This document shows, piece after piece, positions 1 through 10,831 of a DNA stretch of 50,587 nt; the stretch's first letter is position 1, and each line of letters opens with the position of its first letter. Source of the stretch: Geomicrobium sp. JCM 19038 (lineage in GTDB: Bacteria > Bacillota > Bacilli > Bacillales > Marinococcaceae); contig NZ_BAXA01000019.1 of NCBI RefSeq assembly GCF_000698125.1, positions 1-50,587 of the forward strand. Direction: 5' to 3'. The notes beneath the pieces are model-generated. The model saw only the letters and a list, made by a program, of their open reading frames with translations, was not told where the DNA came from and made no database searches. The position numbers and the translations under genes were made by a program.

Positions 1-129
1 TTTTTTTAAAGGGAGCTTCTTTTTATTATCTATACAGGCACTTTTATTGATTTTTAACCATAGACTAAATTAATGGGCTCTGATTTAACGTCTTTTTATT
101 ATAAACAGCACTCTCATACCTTTGACTAA

Positions 130-158
130 GTATATTTCTATGAATTTAGGAAACACTA
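130..158 (+). promoter_or_regulatory. Candidate sigma-F promoter of gin
   Basis: A GTATA element (130-134), a 14-base spacer and GGAAACACTA (149-158) fit the forespore sigma-F consensus (GYATA, then GGNNANANTR); the -10 matches at every fixed position. The csfB gene of B. subtilis is known to be transcribed by sigma-F. The spacer is one base shorter than in the fin promoter of this window. Bases 1-129 hold only AT-rich sequence that begins with a T run, possibly the tail of an upstream terminator; no gene is seen there. Confidence 0.5.
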
Positions 159-185
159 AGATCGAATACGGTCGTAAAGGGAGAG

Positions 186-380
186 ATGGAGATGAGGATT
201 TCAAGACAAGAGTGCGGGGTTTGTAAACATGAGTCCGTTCAAGGGATGTACTTAATGTCCATGTGGCTTTGCAAAGACTGTGAAAGAGCAATTGTAGAGT
301 TAGAGATTGAAGATGCGAGTTATCAATGGTATGTGGAACAGTTACGTAAAAGCAAGATGAACCTGCTGTTGACTCATTAA
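186..380 (+). CDS. gin: Anti-sigma-G factor Gin (CsfB)
   Basis: A 64-residue protein with two zinc-binding CxxC pairs, CGVC near residue 10 and CKDC near residue 29, the signature of Gin/CsfB. In B. subtilis Gin binds and inhibits sigma-G in the forespore (and sigma-E later), preventing early or misplaced activity. The length matches the family. The ribosome site AAGGGAG at 176-182 is only 3 bases from the first ATG but 9 bases from the in-frame ATG at 192, so translation may begin at 192. A sigma-F-like promoter lies just upstream. The neighbouring decarboxylase and tmk follow the B. subtilis order, though xpaC and yaaN are absent. Zinc binding is inferred from the cysteines. Confidence 0.85.
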   Translation: MEMRISRQECGVCKHESVQGMYLMSMWLCKDCERAIVELEIEDASYQWYVEQLRKSKMNLLLTH

Positions 381-441
381 TGAGCTCACTTCTAACTTTG
401 TTATAATGAAAATGATAACGTTGTAGGGGAATGTCCAGGAA

Positions 442-1843
442 ATGATGAATACGAAGTCTACACCTTTACTTGATCATCTGGTACAACATGCTAATATCGA
501 TCCGATTTCTTTGCATGTGCCTGGTCATAAAAATGGGAAGTTAACACAAGGACCTATCAAAAGTATTACGAGACGATTATGAGGCTTGATCAAACCGAGT
601 TGCCTGGGTTTGATGATTTACATGCACCTATCGGTGTGATCCAGCAAGCAGAAAAGCTGACGGCAGAGCATTATCAAACGGGAGCGTCAATGTTTTTAGT
701 TGGAGGCTCTACGGTTGGGAATTTGGCGATGTTGTCAGCATTTTGTCTTCCAAGGGTTCCTGTCATTGTGCAACGAGACGTACACCAATCAATCATACAT
801 GGATTAGAGATGATTGGTGTCGACGTTGTATTTGTTAGTCCTACGTTTGATGAGCAAACGGGACTTTCTAAAGGTGTGTCTTTACAAACACTCACTGCAG
901 CGATTGATGCTTATCAAGAGGCCGAGGTTGTTGTTCTTTCATCACCGAGCTACTTTGGGAATGTTGGCGAGATTGAACGTGTTGTTCAGTATGCAAAAAT
1001 GAACAACAAAAGAGTCCTCGTTGATGAAGCCCATGGCGCTCATTTACATAGTGATGAACAGTTTCCATTATCATCTTTGAAAGCAGGTGCGGATGTTGTT
1101 GTACAATCGGCACATAAAACGTTACCAGCATTAACGATGGGTGCGTATTTACACGTACGAAACAAAGATGATGAGCAAAGAATTCGACCGTGGTTACGAC
1201 GTTTTCAATCAAGCAGCCCATCTTATGTGATTATGGCGTCGTTAGATGCTGCAAGAGCTTATGTTGCAGAGGTTGGTTCTAAAGAGCTGCAAGGAGATTG
1301 TGGGCGTTTCATGATGAATTAAAGGTAAGACTTCCTAAAGATACATACGTACGAAATGAGGACCCTTTAAAGCTCGTATTACGAGCACCTGAACAGCTTA
1401 CAGGTTTACAGTGGGAAAAGGTGCTTCAAAAACAACAAATTTATGTTGAGTTAAGTGACCATGACTATGTTTTACTTTTTCTTCCTCTACACTTGGGAGC
1501 TGAAGAAGCGATGGATTTAAAAAACCGTCTCATTCATGCGTATGCGGATCAACGAGTGGCGATAAAAAAACGTCAAATCCCTTATTATCCAACGTATACA
1601 CGTGCAACAATTGAGAAAGCGTTCTTGGTTGATCATGACGTTAAGTTATGTTCAATGGAAGTTTCAGTAGGTGAGATTATTGCAGAGAACATTGTTCCAT
1701 ATCCACCTGGAATTCCTTTGTTTATTGCTGGAGAAACCATTGATGCTAAACGATTGCGTTACTTATTAGAATGGGTCAGTCATGGTGGTAAGTTACAAAA
1801 TGAAGAACATGTTAGAAACGGACAAGTTCTTGTTCGTAAATAG
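442..1843 (+). CDS. Orn/Lys/Arg decarboxylase family protein (YaaO-like), frame broken twice
   Basis: A PLP-dependent fold-type I protein of the ornithine/lysine/arginine decarboxylase family, most like B. subtilis YaaO. Visible marks are HVPGHKNGK near the start, DEAHGAH (PLP-facing Asp and His) and the PLP lysine in QSAHKTLPALT. The C-terminal decarboxylase domain begins near base 1330. The frame is broken near 550-556, where adding one C after GGACC gives TAT CAA AAG, and near 1300-1303, where GGG should be GGGG. Repaired, it encodes about 467 residues, close to the family length. The start is ATG 442 or 445 behind AGGA. It ends 9 bases before tmk. The substrate cannot be told from sequence; amino-acid decarboxylation feeding polyamine synthesis is the family expectation. 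Confidence 0.8.
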
Positions 1844-1852
1844 AGGTGAACG

Positions 1853-2497
1853 ATGAATCAATCAGGTTTATTTATTACATTTGAGGGTGGCGAAGGAGCA
1901 GGGAAATCTACAGTCCTTCAAGTGGTTGCAGAACAATTGCAACAAAAGGGGCATTGTGTAGATACAACGCGAGAACCTGGTGGTGTCGCACTTGCAGAGA
2001 AGATTCGGCACTATTTGTTAGACGATCAAACGATTGAAGTTGAAGCACGAACGGAAGCATTGTTGTTTGCGGCTGCAAGACGACAACATCTAATCGAGCG
2101 TATACTTCCAGGCTTGAAAGGCGGGAAGATTGTTCTTTGTGATCGCTTTGTTGACAGTAGCATTGCGTATCAAGGTGCAGCACGTGGCATTGGTGTTGAA
2201 GAAGTCCGACAAATTAATGATTTTGCTATACAAGGAAGAATGCCTGACATCACTTTGCTTTTTGACTTACCAGTAGAAGTTGGACAAGCGAGGATTCACG
2301 GTAATGCAAGGGAGACGAATCGTTTAGATGATGAGAAGGTTGATTTTCATTTAACAGTGAGAAAAGCTTACCTTGAACTTGCGTCACAAAACAATGAACG
2401 GTATCGTATCATAAATGCAGAAGCGCCTATTCGTTCAGTTATTGAAGAAGTGACTCAAGTGATTGAGGACTTTATCGTCAATAAAAACAGAGACTAG
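1853..2497 (+). CDS. tmk: Thymidylate kinase
   Basis: Phosphorylates dTMP to dTDP with ATP, an essential step in dTTP supply. The 214-residue protein has the P-loop GGEGAGKST near residues 10-18, the DRF motif in CDRFVDSSIAYQG near residue 93 and the TREPGG motif near residue 39. Length agrees with the roughly 210 residues of bacterial Tmk. It starts at ATG behind AGAGGTG, 9 bases after the decarboxylase. It lies at the head of the conserved tmk-darA-holB-ricT-yabA cluster. Identification is secure from motifs and context. Confidence 0.97.
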   Translation: MNQSGLFITFEGGEGAGKSTVLQVVAEQLQQKGHCVDTTREPGGVALAEKIRHYLLDDQTIEVEARTEALLFAAARRQHLIERILPGLKGGKIVLCDRFVDSSIAYQGAARGIGVEEVRQINDFAIQGRMPDITLLFDLPVEVGQARIHGNARETNRLDDEKVDFHLTVRKAYLELASQNNERYRIINAEAPIRSVIEEVTQVIEDFIVNKNRD

Positions 2498-2548
2498 TTT
2501 TTGTTGACGTCATCCAGTATGATTAAGACAGTTAAAAATACGTAATGA

Positions 2549-2902
<354 letters not shown>

Positions 2903-2926
2903 TGATTAAGAGGAGGGCGCTCATCA

Positions 2927-3913
2927 ATGAAATGGGAACAACTGCAAACGAGGCAACCTGTCGTTGCTAAGTTGCTCCGACATGCGGTCGTAAGAGAGCG
3001 GCTTCCTCACGCATATATATTTGAAGGCGAAGATCGTTCTGAGCAAGTATCAGCGGCTTCGCTCCTTTGTCGTGCCTTTTTATGCCAAAAAGATGCGATT
3101 GACAAGCCGTGTGGAGAGTGTAGTGATTGCAGACGTGTAGAATCTGGAAATCACCCTGATGTGACATCGATTAAGCCTGACGGTCAATCGATTAAGAAGC
3201 ATCAAGTCGAACGACTTCAAAAAGAGTTTACGTACAAAGGAATGGAGTCGGTTCGAAAAGTTTACATCATTGAGGAAGCCGATTTAATGACCGCAAGCGC
3301 GGCGAATAGCTTGCTTACGTTTCTTGAAGAACCCGAAGGAGAGACGTTAGCAATTCTAATAACGTCAAACTTACATTTTTTGTTACCTACGATCGTATCG
3401 AGGTCTCAAGTGTTAACATTTGCCCCATTGTCTGAAGTTGAACGACAGAAAGTTTTTCAAAACGAAGGGGAAACCGAAGTGCTTGCAGCAATCAAAGCAA
3501 GGATTCGTGAAATTCCAGCAGATATTCCTGAAGAAGAGCGGTCAACGTGGATTGTACACGGGCGCCAGGTAGTGATACAATTGGCGGAAGAGGTTTTATT
3601 ACGACCTCGTCAAGCAAGGCTTTTTTTACAAGAAAAATGGCACGTCCATTTTAAAGATAGGAACCATATTGAGACGGGGCTAGACCTTATCCTATTCTGG
3701 TACCGAGATGTACTTTATACAAAGTGGAACAGAGAAGATCTTGCGTATCCAGATCAGTTGGAACGACTACGCACCGAGGGTCTGCATCGTTCAGAATTAA
3801 TGCTTGCGGCAAATATGAAAGCTGTTATAGAAGCGAAACGATATTTGTCCGCGAATGTTAACCCACAACTGATCATGGAGCGTCTTTTGTTCCGAATTCA
3901 GGAGGGATCATAA
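2927..3913 (+). CDS. holB: DNA polymerase III delta' subunit
   Basis: Clamp-loader subunit of the replicative polymerase. The 328-residue protein has the zinc module CGECSDCRR near residues 62-70, the region DGQSIKKHQVERL, and the EEADLMTASAANSLLTFLEEP sensor segment, where the SRC-like SRSQ follows (delta' lacks an active ATP site, as expected). Length agrees with B. subtilis HolB (329). It starts with ATG behind AGGAGGG and its stop codon is followed directly by the ricT start, so the two are very likely cotranslated. Confidence 0.95.
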   Translation: MKWEQLQTRQPVVAKLLRHAVVRERLPHAYIFEGEDRSEQVSAASLLCRAFLCQKDAIDKPCGECSDCRRVESGNHPDVTSIKPDGQSIKKHQVERLQKEFTYKGMESVRKVYIIEEADLMTASAANSLLTFLEEPEGETLAILITSNLHFLLPTIVSRSQVLTFAPLSEVERQKVFQNEGETEVLAAIKARIREIPADIPEEERSTWIVHGRQVVIQLAEEVLLRPRQARLFLQEKWHVHFKDRNHIETGLDLILFWYRDVLYTKWNREDLAYPDQLERLRTEGLHRSELMLAANMKAVIEAKRYLSANVNPQLIMERLLFRIQEGS

Positions 3914-4729
3914 TTGCACCAAGTGATTGGGGTTCGTTTCAAGAAAGCAGGAAAGATCTATTATTTTTCCCCAGCAGGTCACAACATACAAGTTGGCGAT
4001 TCAGTCATTGTTGAAACCGCGCGAGGTGTTGAATATGGAGTCGTCGTCCTAGGTGTCAAGAGTGTGGAAGAAGAAGATGTTGTCCTTCCATTAAAGAAAG
4101 TACTTAGGATTGCGACAGACGAAGATACAGCTAGAGTGCTTGAGAACGAAACGATGGCACAGAATGCACAAGATGTATGTTCAGAGAAGATTAGAGAACA
4201 TAAATTGGACATGAAGCTTGTTAGTGTTGAATATACATTTGATCGTAACAAAGTGTTGTTTTACTTTACTGCTGATGGAAGAATTGACTTTCGAGAATTG
4301 GTCAAGGATCTAGCGGCGGTATTTCGAACGCGTATAGAACTTAGGCAAATCGGTGTTCGTGACGAGGCTAAAATGCTCGGTGGTGTAGGACCGTGTGGGT
4401 TAATTCTCTGTTGCTCAACGTTTCTTGGCGATTTCGAACCAGTGAGTATTAAGATGGCTAAAGATCAGAATTTATCGCTAAATCCAGCGAAAATCTCAGG
4501 TCTTTGTGGTCGTTTAATGTGTTGCCTGAAATACGAGAATGATGAGTATGAACAAGCCAAGAAAGAACTTCCTGATGTCGGTGAAAAGATTGTGACCTCA
4601 GAAGGCAAAGGTCGTGTCGTTGGTTTGAACATGCTTGAAAGACTTGTTCAAGTCGAGTTGTTTGATGAAGAGCGAACGGTTGAGTACTCATTAGAAGAAT
4701 TGATTGAGCAAGGTTCATTAATCGGCTAA
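3914..4729 (+). CDS. ricT: RicT (YaaT), regulatory iron-sulfur-containing complex subunit
   Basis: A PSP1-domain protein of 271 residues. In B. subtilis RicT forms the Y-complex with RicA and RicF; the complex carries iron-sulfur clusters, guides RNase Y processing of mRNAs and promotes sporulation, competence and biofilm formation. The conserved cysteines are visible in [19 protein letters not shown] (near residues 159-177) and [15 protein letters not shown] (near residues 197-211). It starts at TTG 3914 directly after the holB stop; the ribosome site AGGAGGG lies inside holB. The C-terminal tail is acidic. Partner genes are not in this window. Confidence 0.95.
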   Translation: MHQVIGVRFKKAGKIYYFSPAGHNIQVGDSVIVETARGVEYGVVVLGVKSVEEEDVVLPLKKVLRIATDEDTARVLENETMAQNAQDVCSEKIREHKLDMKLVSVEYTFDRNKVLFYFTADGRIDFRELVKDLAAVFRTRIELRQIGVRDEAKMLGGVGPCGLILCCSTFLGDFEPVSIKMAKDQNLSLNPAKISGLCGRLMCCLKYENDEYEQAKKELPDVGEKIVTSEGKGRVVGLNMLERLVQVELFDEERTVEYSLEELIEQGSLIG

Positions 4730-4757
4730 AGCTGCCACAAGAGGGTGGGAGACGAAC

Positions 4758-5117
4758 GTGGCGAAGAAAGAAATGTTTTCACAAGTGATTCATATGGAAA
4801 AGAAGCTCCTTGCTTTTCACGAAGAACTCCGTGAATTAAAAGAGCAGCTTGCTTCGCTAATTGAGGAGAATCAAGCATTAGTAACAGAGAACCGTCTGTT
4901 GCGAGAACGAATGGAAGCAGAAGAACTCCATGAACAAAAGGACGAGCATGCTAACCATTCGAATCAAGACAAACAAGATACGGTCCCACCTGGTGAAGGC
5001 TATGATAATTTAGCAAGGCTGTATCACGAAGGCTTTCACATTTGTAACTTGCACTACGGTAGCTTGCGTACAGATGGAGATTGCTTGTTTTGTCTTTCGT
5101 TTTTCCAGGCAAAATAA
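4758..5117 (+). CDS. yabA: Replication initiation control protein YabA
   Basis: A 119-residue negative regulator of replication initiation that tethers DnaA to the sliding clamp DnaN. The N-terminal half (about residues 8-55) is a leucine-rich coiled coil for tetramerisation. After a variable acidic and polar linker comes the zinc domain [10 protein letters not shown]...DCLFCLSFF, whose Cys-His and CxxC ligands are intact. The start is GTG 4758 behind GAGGGTGGGAG. It ends the tmk-holB cluster, with a terminator hairpin 18 bases downstream. Confidence 0.95.
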   Translation: MAKKEMFSQVIHMEKKLLAFHEELRELKEQLASLIEENQALVTENRLLRERMEAEELHEQKDEHANHSNQDKQDTVPPGEGYDNLARLYHEGFHICNLHYGSLRTDGDCLFCLSFFQAK

Positions 5118-5135
5118 TCGTGGTTTGCTTAGAAG

Positions 5136-5163
5136 CCCGTCACCAAGGTGTCGGGTTTTTTCT
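5136..5163 (+). terminator. Terminator after yabA
   Basis: The arms CCCG-t-CACC and GGTG-t-CGGG close on a two-base loop and are followed by a run of T from 5156. It should end the tmk-yabA transcript. Confidence 0.75.
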
Positions 5164-5193
5164 TTGGTGAACGCAGGTTGAAGGTGAAGGCTT

Positions 5194-6264
5194 TTGATAT
5201 TGCATGAAGAAGAACGGATCGATTATATTTTTAGAAACCGATTGAAGATTATACAAAGTCGGGAACGCTTGGCGTTTTCTATTGATTCAATTCTTTTGGG
5301 ACAGTTTGTTTCAGTTAAGAAAACGAGAGGAACAATGGTTGATTTGTGTTCAGGAAATGGCGTAATCCCTCTCGTCATGTCAGAGCGGAGTACGGTGCCG
5401 ATTACAGGAATTGAAATCCAACCCGATGTTGTAGAAATGGCTAAGAAAAGCATGAGGCTCAACAATCGCAAAAATCAAATTCAAATGCATTGTGGGGATC
5501 TACAAGAAGCGATAGAGGCATTCGGTCGTGCAAGCTTTGATGTTGTCACGTGCAACCCTCCTTATTATCACTCGTCTCTTACAAATCAGAACGAGCGGCT
5601 AACGTTAGCGAGGCATGAAACTGAACTCACGATTTATGACATTGCTCAAGTAGCCTCAGCGCTATTAAAGGACAAAGGCAAAGCAGCGTTTGTTTTTCGT
5701 CCTGAGCGAATTCATGATTTATTTGAAGCGTGTACGCGCGCGAATTTGGAACCGAAACGACTTCAGTTTGTTCATCCAAAGGCCGGTGTACAAGCGAATA
5801 TCGTATTGCTTGAAGCGAGTAAAGGCGGCAAACGAGGGTTAACTGTACAGGAGCCGATCTTCGTATACGGTGAAGATGGAAAGCATACCGATGCCTTTCA
5901 AAGGTCTTACAACGGACAGCAGGTCACGTATGAGCGTAGTGTCAATGAAAAAGAGCAGACCGATCATTACGTCTATATGATTCAATGCGCGGACAATACG
6001 CTTTACACCGGATATGCACGAAACGTGTGGGAGAGACTGCAGTTACATGAAAGTGGAAAAGGTGCAAAGTATACTAGAGGACGAGGGCCGTTTACACTTG
6101 TCCATATGGAAGGCTTTGAAACCAAGCGTGAAGCGTTACAAGAGGAATGGCGTTTAAAGCAGCTTTCTCGTGTAGAAAAGCTCCAATACATTGAAGAGAG
6201 GAGGCGAGGCGTTTATGCAAGCGGGCACATTATACCTGGTTCCTACACCGATTGGCAATCTTGA
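5194..6264 (+). CDS. Fused tRNA1(Val) m6A methyltransferase-like (YabB) and GIY-YIG nuclease-like (YazA) protein
   Basis: One open frame of 356 residues joins two families that are separate genes in B. subtilis. Residues 1-250 are a class I SAM methyltransferase of the TrmN6 type: MVDLCSGNGVIPLVM is motif I and CNPPYY the NPPY catalytic motif for adenine N6 methylation. Residues 257-350 are a GIY-YIG domain of the UPF0213/YazA kind: HYVYMIQC...LYTGYA, then GKGAKYTRGRGP. The joint is near base 5940. The start is TTG 5194 behind AAGGTGAAGG. The 3' end overlaps rsmI by 50 bases. A paired indel could have hidden a separate yazA start: with one extra A in the run at 5948-5952, ATG 5945 would read M-K-K-E-Q-T-D-H-Y, and a TAG lies at 5937. 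As written it is a fusion. Confidence 0.75.
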   Translation: MILHEEERIDYIFRNRLKIIQSRERLAFSIDSILLGQFVSVKKTRGTMVDLCSGNGVIPLVMSERSTVPITGIEIQPDVVEMAKKSMRLNNRKNQIQMHCGDLQEAIEAFGRASFDVVTCNPPYYHSSLTNQNERLTLARHETELTIYDIAQVASALLKDKGKAAFVFRPERIHDLFEACTRANLEPKRLQFVHPKAGVQANIVLLEASKGGKRGLTVQEPIFVYGEDGKHTDAFQRSYNGQQVTYERSVNEKEQTDHYVYMIQCADNTLYTGYARNVWERLQLHESGKGAKYTRGRGPFTLVHMEGFETKREALQEEWRLKQLSRVEKLQYIEERRRGVYASGHIIPGSYTDWQS

Positions 6265-7051
6265 AGATATGACGTACCGCGCAGTAAGAACGCTACAAGA
6301 AGTCGATCTTATTTGTGCGGAAGATACTCGTCAGACTGTGAAGCTGCTCAATCATTTTGAAATTACGACGAAAATGATTAGTTTACATGAGCACAACGAA
6401 CGAACTCGTTCAGAGCAGTTGTTGGCTGACTTATACGATGGAAAGAACCTGGCACTCGTAAGTGATGCAGGAACCCCACTCGTGTCTGATCCTGGGGAGT
6501 GGTTCGTTCAAAAGTGTATTGAAGAAGGAATTACCGTTATCCCATTGCCAGGTGCAAACGCAGCAGTAACAACGTGGATTGCCTCAGGGTTTGAAGGGGG
6601 GCGGTTTTACTTTCACGGGTTTTTACCTCGTAAGAAAAAAGAAATCGAAGAAGTACAACAGTCTCTGGAAGCTATTACTGTTCCAATGATCTTTTATGAA
6701 TCACCTCATCGAATGAAACAAACGCTTGAGCGGTTGCAAGTTGTGTGGGGAGATCGTCAAATTGTCATTGGGCGTGAAGTGACGAAACGGTATGAGTCGT
6801 TTTACCGTGGAACCATCACTGAATTAATCGATCTTGACCATGAATGGCGTGGAGAACTTTGTTTTATCGTTGAAGGCGGCACAGGTAATGGTCAAGAAGA
6901 GGCTTGGTGGCAAACGTACTCGGTACAAGAGCATATCCAGTACTATGAAGAGCAAGGGGACGATCATAAGAAAGCACTCAAGCAGTGTGCAAAAGATCGT
7001 GGTCTTAGCCGTAACGAGATTTATAAAGCATTTCATGAACTTCAGCAATAA
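6215..7051 (+). CDS. rsmI: 16S rRNA (cytidine1402-2'-O)-methyltransferase RsmI
   Basis: A tetrapyrrole-methylase-fold SAM enzyme (YraL/YabC family) that 2'-O-methylates C1402 of 16S rRNA in the P site. Motifs seen are TLYLVPTPIGNLEDMT at the N terminus, CAEDTRQT, SLHEHNE, LVSDAGTPLVSDPG and FYESPHR. The start chosen is ATG 6215 behind GAGGAGGCG. This gives 278 residues, a little short of B. subtilis (292). The start lies inside the 3' end of the yabB-yazA frame, so the two are translationally linked. Confidence 0.95.
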   Translation: MQAGTLYLVPTPIGNLEDMTYRAVRTLQEVDLICAEDTRQTVKLLNHFEITTKMISLHEHNERTRSEQLLADLYDGKNLALVSDAGTPLVSDPGEWFVQKCIEEGITVIPLPGANAAVTTWIASGFEGGRFYFHGFLPRKKKEIEEVQQSLEAITVPMIFYESPHRMKQTLERLQVVWGDRQIVIGREVTKRYESFYRGTITELIDLDHEWRGELCFIVEGGTGNGQEEAWWQTYSVQEHIQYYEEQGDDHKKALKQCAKDRGLSRNEIYKAFHELQQ

Positions 7052-7056
7052 GAAAA

Positions 7057-7086
7057 GGGCAACCTGTCGCATCGACAAGGTAGCCC
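7057..7086 (-). terminator. Terminator of abrB
   Basis: GGGC-a-ACCTGTCG (7057-7069) pairs with CGACA-a-GGT-a-GCCC around a CAT loop. Read on the minus strand it is followed by TTTTCTT, so it serves abrB; it may also stop rsmI transcripts. Confidence 0.65.
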
Positions 7087-7120
7087 TAGTTGTTGAAATA
7101 AGTATATAGAAGGTATTAAA

Positions 7121-7423
7121 TTAAACCGTTGTTGCTTTTTGGTTCGATTGTGATAAATAACCTTGAAGAGATTCGACTACTTCTTTAGCGCCTTCTGGGC
7201 TAAGAATAATTTTACCGTCTGCAATGGAGATGTTATCATCAGACACCTCTCCAGTGACTTGGCAAGTCATATTCGGTTTGTATTTCTTTAAAATGATGCG
7301 GTCGTGGTCTACATAGATCTCTAGTGCATCTTTCTCTGCAATATCTAAAGTCCTTCTTAATTCTATGGGGATAACTACCCGACCAAGCTCGTCAACCTTT
7401 CTTACGATTCCAGTTGATTTCAT
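7121..7423 (-). CDS. abrB: Transition-state regulator AbrB
   Basis: A 100-residue swapped-hairpin DNA-binding protein that represses stationary-phase and sporulation genes during growth. The N-terminal domain (residues 1-50) has the classic STGIVRKVDELGRVVIPIEL and LEIYVDHDRIILKKY segments. The single Cys in the TCQVTGEVSDDN segment matches B. subtilis AbrB. The C-terminal multimerisation half is conserved in kind. It reads away from metS. Its own sigma-A promoter lies 74-102 bases upstream of the start and a perfect inverted repeat sits in the leader. The strong ribosome site is AAGGAGGAG. Confidence 0.97.
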   Translation of the reverse strand: MKSTGIVRKVDELGRVVIPIELRRTLDIAEKDALEIYVDHDRIILKKYKPNMTCQVTGEVSDDNISIADGKIILSPEGAKEVVESLQGYLSQSNQKATTV

Positions 7424-7459
7424 TGCTTAGAATCTCCTCCTTGAGTGTACTGTATATTC

Positions 7460-7476
7460 GTGTCATTTTTTGACAC
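7460..7476 (-). promoter_or_regulatory. Perfect inverted repeat in the abrB leader
   Basis: GTGTCA (7460-7465) and TGACAC (7471-7476) flank five T. It lies downstream of the predicted abrB transcription start, between promoter and ribosome site, so it could be an operator or an mRNA hairpin. AbrB of B. subtilis represses its own gene; whether this repeat is its target is not known. Confidence 0.45.
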
Positions 7477-7496
7477 ATTTTATCTCTATGTGTGCA

Positions 7497-7525
7497 ATCA
7501 TACCAGTATAGTAAAATCAAGTCAA
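7497..7525 (-). promoter_or_regulatory. Sigma-A promoter of abrB
   Basis: On the minus strand TTGACT (7525-7520) and TATGAT (7502-7497) are separated by exactly 17 bases. The start of transcription should fall near 7490, leaving a leader of about 65 bases. Confidence 0.75.
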
Positions 7526-7623
7526 TATAATAATCTTAAAATTCAAATGAAGGAAACGGGCGTCATATCAGGTTTTTTCCGCGTTTTCACTACTGGGTAT
7601 GCTCCTCGTCACTGGGTTTATCA

Positions 7624-7652
7624 TTGACTTTTCACTACTTATAAATTATAAT
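7624..7652 (+). promoter_or_regulatory. Sigma-A promoter of metS
   Basis: TTGACT (7624-7629) and a perfect TATAAT (7647-7652) with a 17-base spacer. Transcription should start near 7659, just before the T-box leader. The 95 bases between the abrB promoter and this one show no gene. Confidence 0.8.
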
Positions 7653-7658
7653 TATTAA

Positions 7659-9985
<2,327 letters not shown>

Positions 9986-9994
9986 ACAAAAACG

Positions 9995-10026
9995 GTCAAG
10001 TTCCATACTAACGTATGGGACTTGAC
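9995..10026 (+). terminator. Strong hairpin after metS
   Basis: GTCAAGTtCCATAC pairs with GTATGGgACTTGAC around TAAC, a stem of about 14 pairs with one internal mismatch. Only a weak T tract (TCATTTTAC) follows, so it may be a terminator or an mRNA-stabilising hairpin between metS and tatD. Confidence 0.55.
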
Positions 10027-10054
10027 TCATTTTACGATATAGAAGGAGTACAAA

Positions 10055-10831
10055 ATGGTTGAATTATTTGATACACATGTACACTTAAATGTTGAACAGT
10101 TTGATGAGGATCTTGAAGAAGTCATTGAACGTGCCAAGGAAGCCGGAGTTAAGTGGATGAATGTTGTCGGGTTTGATCGGGAGACGATTACAAAGGCAAT
10201 GAATTTAATTGACCGATACGAATTCATGTATGCAACGATTGGCTGGCATCCAGTGGATAGTGTTGATATGAAACGAGAAGACTTGGAGTGGATTGAATCA
10301 CTTGCAACTCATGATAAGGTTGTCGCAATTGGTGAAACAGGCCTTGATTACCATTGGGATAAATCCCCAGCTGACGTTCAAAAACGTGTGTTTAAAGACC
10401 AAATTGATCTTCATAAACGAGTGAATTTGCCACTCGTTATTCATGGTCGTGATGCTCAAGAAGACATTGCAACATTGTTAGAAGAGGAAGGCGTTGGTGA
10501 AGCGGGAGGCATTATGCATTGCTTTAGTGGTGATGTTGCAACTGCAGAACGATGTTTAGCTCAAGGGATGCACATTTCATTCGGTGGACCTGTCACGTTT
10601 AAAAATGCGAAGTTGCCAAAGGAAGTAGCAAAGATCGTTCCTCTTGATCGATTACTCATTGAAACGGATTGTCCATTCTTGTCTCCACACCCGTACCGTG
10701 GAAAGCGAAATGAACCTGCGCGTGTACGTATTATTGCGGAGCAATTAGCGGAGTTGAAAGGGCTAACTCTTGAAGAATTAAGTGAAATAACGACAGAGAA
10801 TGCGAAGCGGTTATTTAGGATCTCATCATGA
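10055..10831 (+). CDS. TatD family metal-dependent hydrolase (YabD)
   Basis: A TIM-barrel amidohydrolase-type nuclease of 258 residues. The metal ligands visible are DTHVHLN at residues 6-12, GETGLDYHW near residue 92, IHGRDAQED near residue 129, MHCFSG near residue 154 and ETDCPFLSPHPYRG near residue 203. Family members act as 3'-5' DNA or RNA exonucleases; the B. subtilis protein is less well studied. It starts at ATG behind GAAGGAG and overlaps rnmV by four bases. In B. subtilis yabE lies between these two genes; it is absent here. Confidence 0.93.
   Translation: MVELFDTHVHLNVEQFDEDLEEVIERAKEAGVKWMNVVGFDRETITKAMNLIDRYEFMYATIGWHPVDSVDMKREDLEWIESLATHDKVVAIGETGLDYHWDKSPADVQKRVFKDQIDLHKRVNLPLVIHGRDAQEDIATLLEEEGVGEAGGIMHCFSGDVATAERCLAQGMHISFGGPVTFKNAKLPKEVAKIVPLDRLLIETDCPFLSPHPYRGKRNEPARVRIIAEQLAELKGLTLEELSEITTENAKRLFRISS

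Noticed and set aside
442-1843. True pseudogene status for the decarboxylase
   Set aside because: Two single-base repairs restore a full family protein and the same error type occurs in essential genes, so decay is the less likely reading.
7445-7627. A 60-codon plus-strand open frame between abrB and metS
   Set aside because: It overlies the abrB promoter and leader and ends at the metS promoter; no good ribosome site or recognisable protein.
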